From an uncultured Christensenella sp. (GTDB lineage Bacteria > Bacillota > Clostridia > Christensenellales > Pumilibacteraceae): DNA of 63,688 nt. How positions within the stretch are numbered: position 1 is the first letter of the stretch; each line of letters opens with the position of its first letter. The notes under the pieces are model-generated. The model was not told where the DNA came from. It was given only the letters and a program-made list of their open reading frames with translations, and searched no databases. A program made the position numbers and the translations under genes. The stretch covers positions 1 to 63,688 of the forward strand of contig CATLGX010000003.1 of NCBI GenBank assembly GCA_949948785.1, given 5' to 3'. Below are positions 61,468 through 63,688 of the stretch, piece by piece.

Positions 61468-62394
61468 CTAACGCTTTTGTCCGCGCTTGCCGAACAAAAC
61501 GTTGAGAGCTACAAACAAACCCATAAGCAGTGCGACCGTTCCGATAACGACTATATACATAGCCCAAGGCGGAACTTCGCCGCCGAAAAAGTACATTCGT
61601 CCGTCGAGTCCGTCAAACAGCTTGCCGGCGCCGTCCGTCGAGAGACCCGCCGAGACAAACTTGTCGAAATAACCCGACATGAAATGCGTTCTCAAAAGCG
61701 CCGTGCAATACGTTCCCGGCAGACACATGACGATATTCTGCATAGCGGACGCGAACTGACTGACGGGGTAATACGCGCCGCAAATGAATCCGTAAACAAC
61801 CGAAACTATGGTAGATACGGCGCTCATAGCGCCGCGGCTTTTCAAAAATCCGCACACAATCGAAGAAAGCGCCGTGCCGAACAGCACACAGAGCACGGTA
61901 TCGAGAAGAGCGAGAAACAGCTCGCCCGCGCTCATCGCCCATCCGCTCGCGCCTATATATATCAGCCCGGCGGCGAGCGCAACGAGACAAATTATCAGCG
62001 TTACGAACGCCGTCGCGATAAAGTAGCCGAGCGTAAGCACGCTGTTTTTAACGGGCGAAGTCAAGAGGTCGTTACGCACGCCTCGCACTCTGTCGTCCAC
62101 CATCGCCATATTTGCGGTAAACGCTACCGTTACGCTGCTCACCGCAATAAGCGAAGACACTTCGAACGACGCTATAAATCCGTTCATAAGCTCGGGCGCG
62201 AGCTTGACATCGAATCCTTTTACAACCGCTTCGAACGAATCCTTCAAAACGCCGTCGAGAAACAGAATATAAAGACCGAGCAGAATCAGCGGCGAAATGA
62301 GCGACGTTATAAACATGCCCTTGTCTTTGAAGTACAGTTTGATATTGCGCGCCGCAAACGCCGCAGTCTGTTTTACCGCAGTTCCGATTGCCAT
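61468..62394 (-). CDS. ABC-2 exporter permease
   Basis: A 308-residue membrane permease with six hydrophobic segments: one near 28-48, a cluster from 95 to 255, and the last near 275-300. The extracellular loop of about 50 residues lies near 215-270. It follows the ATPase gene by 1 bp and forms a two-gene exporter of drug/antibiotic-resistance type. Substrate unknown. Confidence 0.9.
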   Translation of the reverse strand: MAIGTAVKQTAAFAARNIKLYFKDKGMFITSLISPLILLGLYILFLDGVLKDSFEAVVKGFDVKLAPELMNGFIASFEVSSLIAVSSVTVAFTANMAMVDDRVRGVRNDLLTSPVKNSVLTLGYFIATAFVTLIICLVALAAGLIYIGASGWAMSAGELFLALLDTVLCVLFGTALSSIVCGFLKSRGAMSAVSTIVSVVYGFICGAYYPVSQFASAMQNIVMCLPGTYCTALLRTHFMSGYFDKFVSAGLSTDGAGKLFDGLDGRMYFFGGEVPPWAMYIVVIGTVALLMGLFVALNVLFGKRGQKR

Positions 62395-62395
62395 T

Positions 62396-63304
62396 TCAAT
62401 CCCCCGTCCTTTTACCGGTTACAGTCAAAAACACGTCGTCCATTTTGCCTTTGCTGACTTCGTAATCGGTAAACAGCTCGGGGAACGAAGAAATCAGACG
62501 CGTAGCCTCGGCTGTATCGGAAACCTCTATGCGACAGCCGCCCGCAATTTTTTGTAACGGCTTGCCGAGCGTTTCCAGCTTTTGTTCGAGTTCGTCGCCG
62601 CCGTAAAACGATATAAAATCGCCTGTATATAGGTTTTTAAGCTCGACGGGCGAACCGTGCGCGACTATTTTTCCGCTGTCGATAATCACAACGTCGTCCG
62701 CGTCCGCGGCCTCTTCCATGTAGTGCGTGGTCAAGAAAACCGTCATGTCGCGGGCGGCGCGCAGTTTGTCTATTACGTTCCACACGGTTTTACGCGTCGC
62801 GGGGTCAAGCCCCGTAGTCGGTTCGTCGAGTATAAGTATTCGAGGCGAATGAATAAGAGCACGCGCAATGTCCGCTCTGCGCCGCTGTCCGCCCGACAGC
62901 TTTCCCACCGCGCGCTTTTCAAGCTCTTTAAGCGACAGCAATTCGTCCAGCTCTCCGTATCGTTTTTCGAATTCCCTGCCGAAAATTCCGTACAGCGCGG
63001 CGCGGCTTTTGAGATTGTCTCTCACCGACAGCGCCTTGTCGAGCGTCGAATTTTGAAACACTACGCCGAGCATGCGCTTTATCCTGTCAGGCGCTTTTTC
63101 CGTGTCCGTTCCGTCAACCGTTATACTTCCGCCGTCGCGGGCAAGCGCACCGCACAGCATGGATATCGTAGTGGATTTCCCCGCGCCGTTAACTCCGAGA
63201 AACGCGAAAAACTCGCCGCGGCGCACCGAAAAAGTTATGTCGTTCACGGCTGTTATTTCCCCGAAGCGCTTGACGAGATGTTCGATTCTTATAATATCGT
63301 CCAT
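62396..63304 (-). CDS. ABC exporter ATPase
   Basis: A 302-residue ATPase. Walker A G-V-N-G-A-G-K-S-T near 38, signature L-S-G-G-Q-R-R-R-A-D-I-A-R near 134, Walker B I-L-I-L-D-E-P-T-T-G-L-D, H-loop T-T-H-Y-M-E-E-A. Partner of the ABC-2 permease that follows. Its promoter places the -10 seven nt before the ATG, so it may be leaderless. Confidence 0.94.
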   Translation of the reverse strand: MDDIIRIEHLVKRFGEITAVNDITFSVRRGEFFAFLGVNGAGKSTTISMLCGALARDGGSITVDGTDTEKAPDRIKRMLGVVFQNSTLDKALSVRDNLKSRAALYGIFGREFEKRYGELDELLSLKELEKRAVGKLSGGQRRRADIARALIHSPRILILDEPTTGLDPATRKTVWNVIDKLRAARDMTVFLTTHYMEEAADADDVVIIDSGKIVAHGSPVELKNLYTGDFISFYGGDELEQKLETLGKPLQKIAGGCRIEVSDTAEATRLISSFPELFTDYEVSKGKMDDVFLTVTGKRTGD

Positions 63305-63311
63305 GCCTTGT

Positions 63312-63341
63312 ATTCTATCACACGTCGACGGAGCATGTCAA
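63312..63341 (-). promoter_or_regulatory. Near-leaderless promoter of the ABC-2 exporter operon
   Basis: Minus strand TTGACA (63341-63336), 18-bp spacer, TAGAAT (63317-63312), 7 nt to the ATG at 63304. A weak AAGG inside those 7 nt cannot act as a ribosome site at that distance. Confidence 0.75.
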
Positions 63342-63359
63342 CGTATGTATCGTAATATG

Positions 63360-63388
63360 TTGCAAAACGCACACATACATGTTATAAT
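63360..63388 (+). promoter_or_regulatory. Promoter of the DUF1538 gene
   Basis: TTGCAA (63360-63365), 17-bp spacer, TATAAT (63383-63388). In-frame ATGs lie 2 nt (63391) and 8 nt (63397) after the -10, so the message is at most a few nucleotides longer than the coding part. Confidence 0.78.
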
Positions 63389-63396
63389 GAATGCAC

Positions 63397-63688
63397 ATGA
63401 AACCCGTACTCGTAAAGCTGCGCGAAGCGTTAATATCCATACTTCCGATAACCGCAATCGTACTGATACTCGCCGCGACTCCGCTCGTTGACTTTACTGC
63501 GACCGAGCTTATCGTTTTTTCGGTTGCGGCGGTGTTTTTGATGTTGGGAATAGCGTTGTTCAACCTCGGCGCCGACCTCGCGATGACGCCCATGGGCGAA
63601 CACGTCGGCGCAGGTCTTACCAAATCGAAAAAAATAGCGGTGCTCCTCGTCGTGTGCTTTGTCATGGGCGTGCTGATAACGATAGCCG
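63397..63688 (+). CDS. DUF1538-family membrane protein, N-terminal part
   Basis: The first 97 residues before the window ends. Three hydrophobic segments (about 13-30, 38-57, 80-97) with N-L-G-A-D-L-A-M-T-P-M-G-E-H-V-G-A and T-K-S-K-K between the second and third, which match the DUF1538 repeat of putative transporters. The protein continues past the window. An in-frame ATG two codons upstream (63391) is an alternative start. Confidence 0.8.
   Translation, partial: MKPVLVKLREALISILPITAIVLILAATPLVDFTATELIVFSVAAVFLMLGIALFNLGADLAMTPMGEHVGAGLTKSKKIAVLLVVCFVMGVLITIA

Noticed and set aside
1..63688. CRISPR arrays, tRNA or rRNA genes
   Set aside because: No regularly spaced repeats were seen and no gap contains a convincing cloverleaf or conserved rRNA stretch on reading; a tRNAscan run could still find a missed tRNA.

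Overview
The window looks like a chromosomal segment of a Gram-positive, probably spore-capable member of the Bacillota (Clostridia-like). Support comes from a YyaC-type spore protease relative, a DUF1540 cysteine-rich protein, a DUF2232 (YybS-like) protein beside rplI, PdxS/PdxT vitamin B6 synthesis, lipoproteins with lipobox signals and sugar ABC importers lacking their own ATPase. GC-rich codons, GLUG/Ig-like surface lipoproteins and several glycoside hydrolases suggest an uncultivated gut lineage; that placement is inference. No rRNA, tRNA, CRISPR array, insertion sequence or prophage was seen.

Layout. (1) 1-16.3 kb is a glycan-utilisation locus. A tightly packed minus-strand operon encodes a GH16 lipoprotein, two sugar ABC permeases, a GLUG-repeat anchored protein, a ROK regulator, a 992-residue Ig/GLUG lipoprotein, a phosphohexomutase, NagB and (cut by the window edge) NagA. 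Divergent to it are the solute-binding lipoprotein and a GH94-type phosphorylase. Read together: surface cleavage, import, phosphorolysis, then mutase, deacetylase and deaminase, consistent with an N-acetylglucosamine-containing glycan. (2) 16.3-21.9 kb holds a small membrane protein, then ilvD-leuC-leuD-leuB (branched-chain amino acid synthesis) with strongly structured gaps, and an acyl carrier protein. (3) 21.9-34 kb is mostly housekeeping: a transglutaminase-like lipoprotein and an HtrA-like protease, Ung, an ArsR regulator, a flavin reductase-like protein, cyclophilin, Dus, MazG, an M3 peptidase, a GH13 glucosidase and an SDR. (4) 34-40.8 kb carries RecF, a ComEC-like metallohydrolase, a patatin, PdxT, PdxS, L9 and DUF2232. 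(5) 40.8-48.5 kb is mixed and partly accessory: DUF1540, two uncharacterised proteins, a nucleoside phosphorylase/LMW phosphatase pair, an Xre-controlled divergon with a zinc-ribbon membrane protein and a PD-(D/E)XK nuclease, a degenerate repeat patch, and IlvC. (6) 48.5-57.6 kb has a lipoprotein, a GH2 protein that has lost both catalytic glutamates, a CvpA-like protein, YyaC and a dehydrogenase-fold protein without recognisable metal ligands. (7) 57.6-63.7 kb contains two ABC-2 exporters flanking a DegV protein, and the start of a DUF1538 membrane protein.

The most notable signals are regulatory. At least eight genes show a -10 box ending 6-7 nt before the start codon, usually with a well-spaced -35, and no Shine-Dalgarno sequence, implying frequent leaderless transcription. 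The Xre divergon has one palindromic operator in the spacer of each divergent promoter. One ABC exporter promoter carries a run of ten cytosines in a 22-bp spacer and looks like a slippage (phase-variation) switch. All functional calls were made by reading the sequence; none was checked by a database search.
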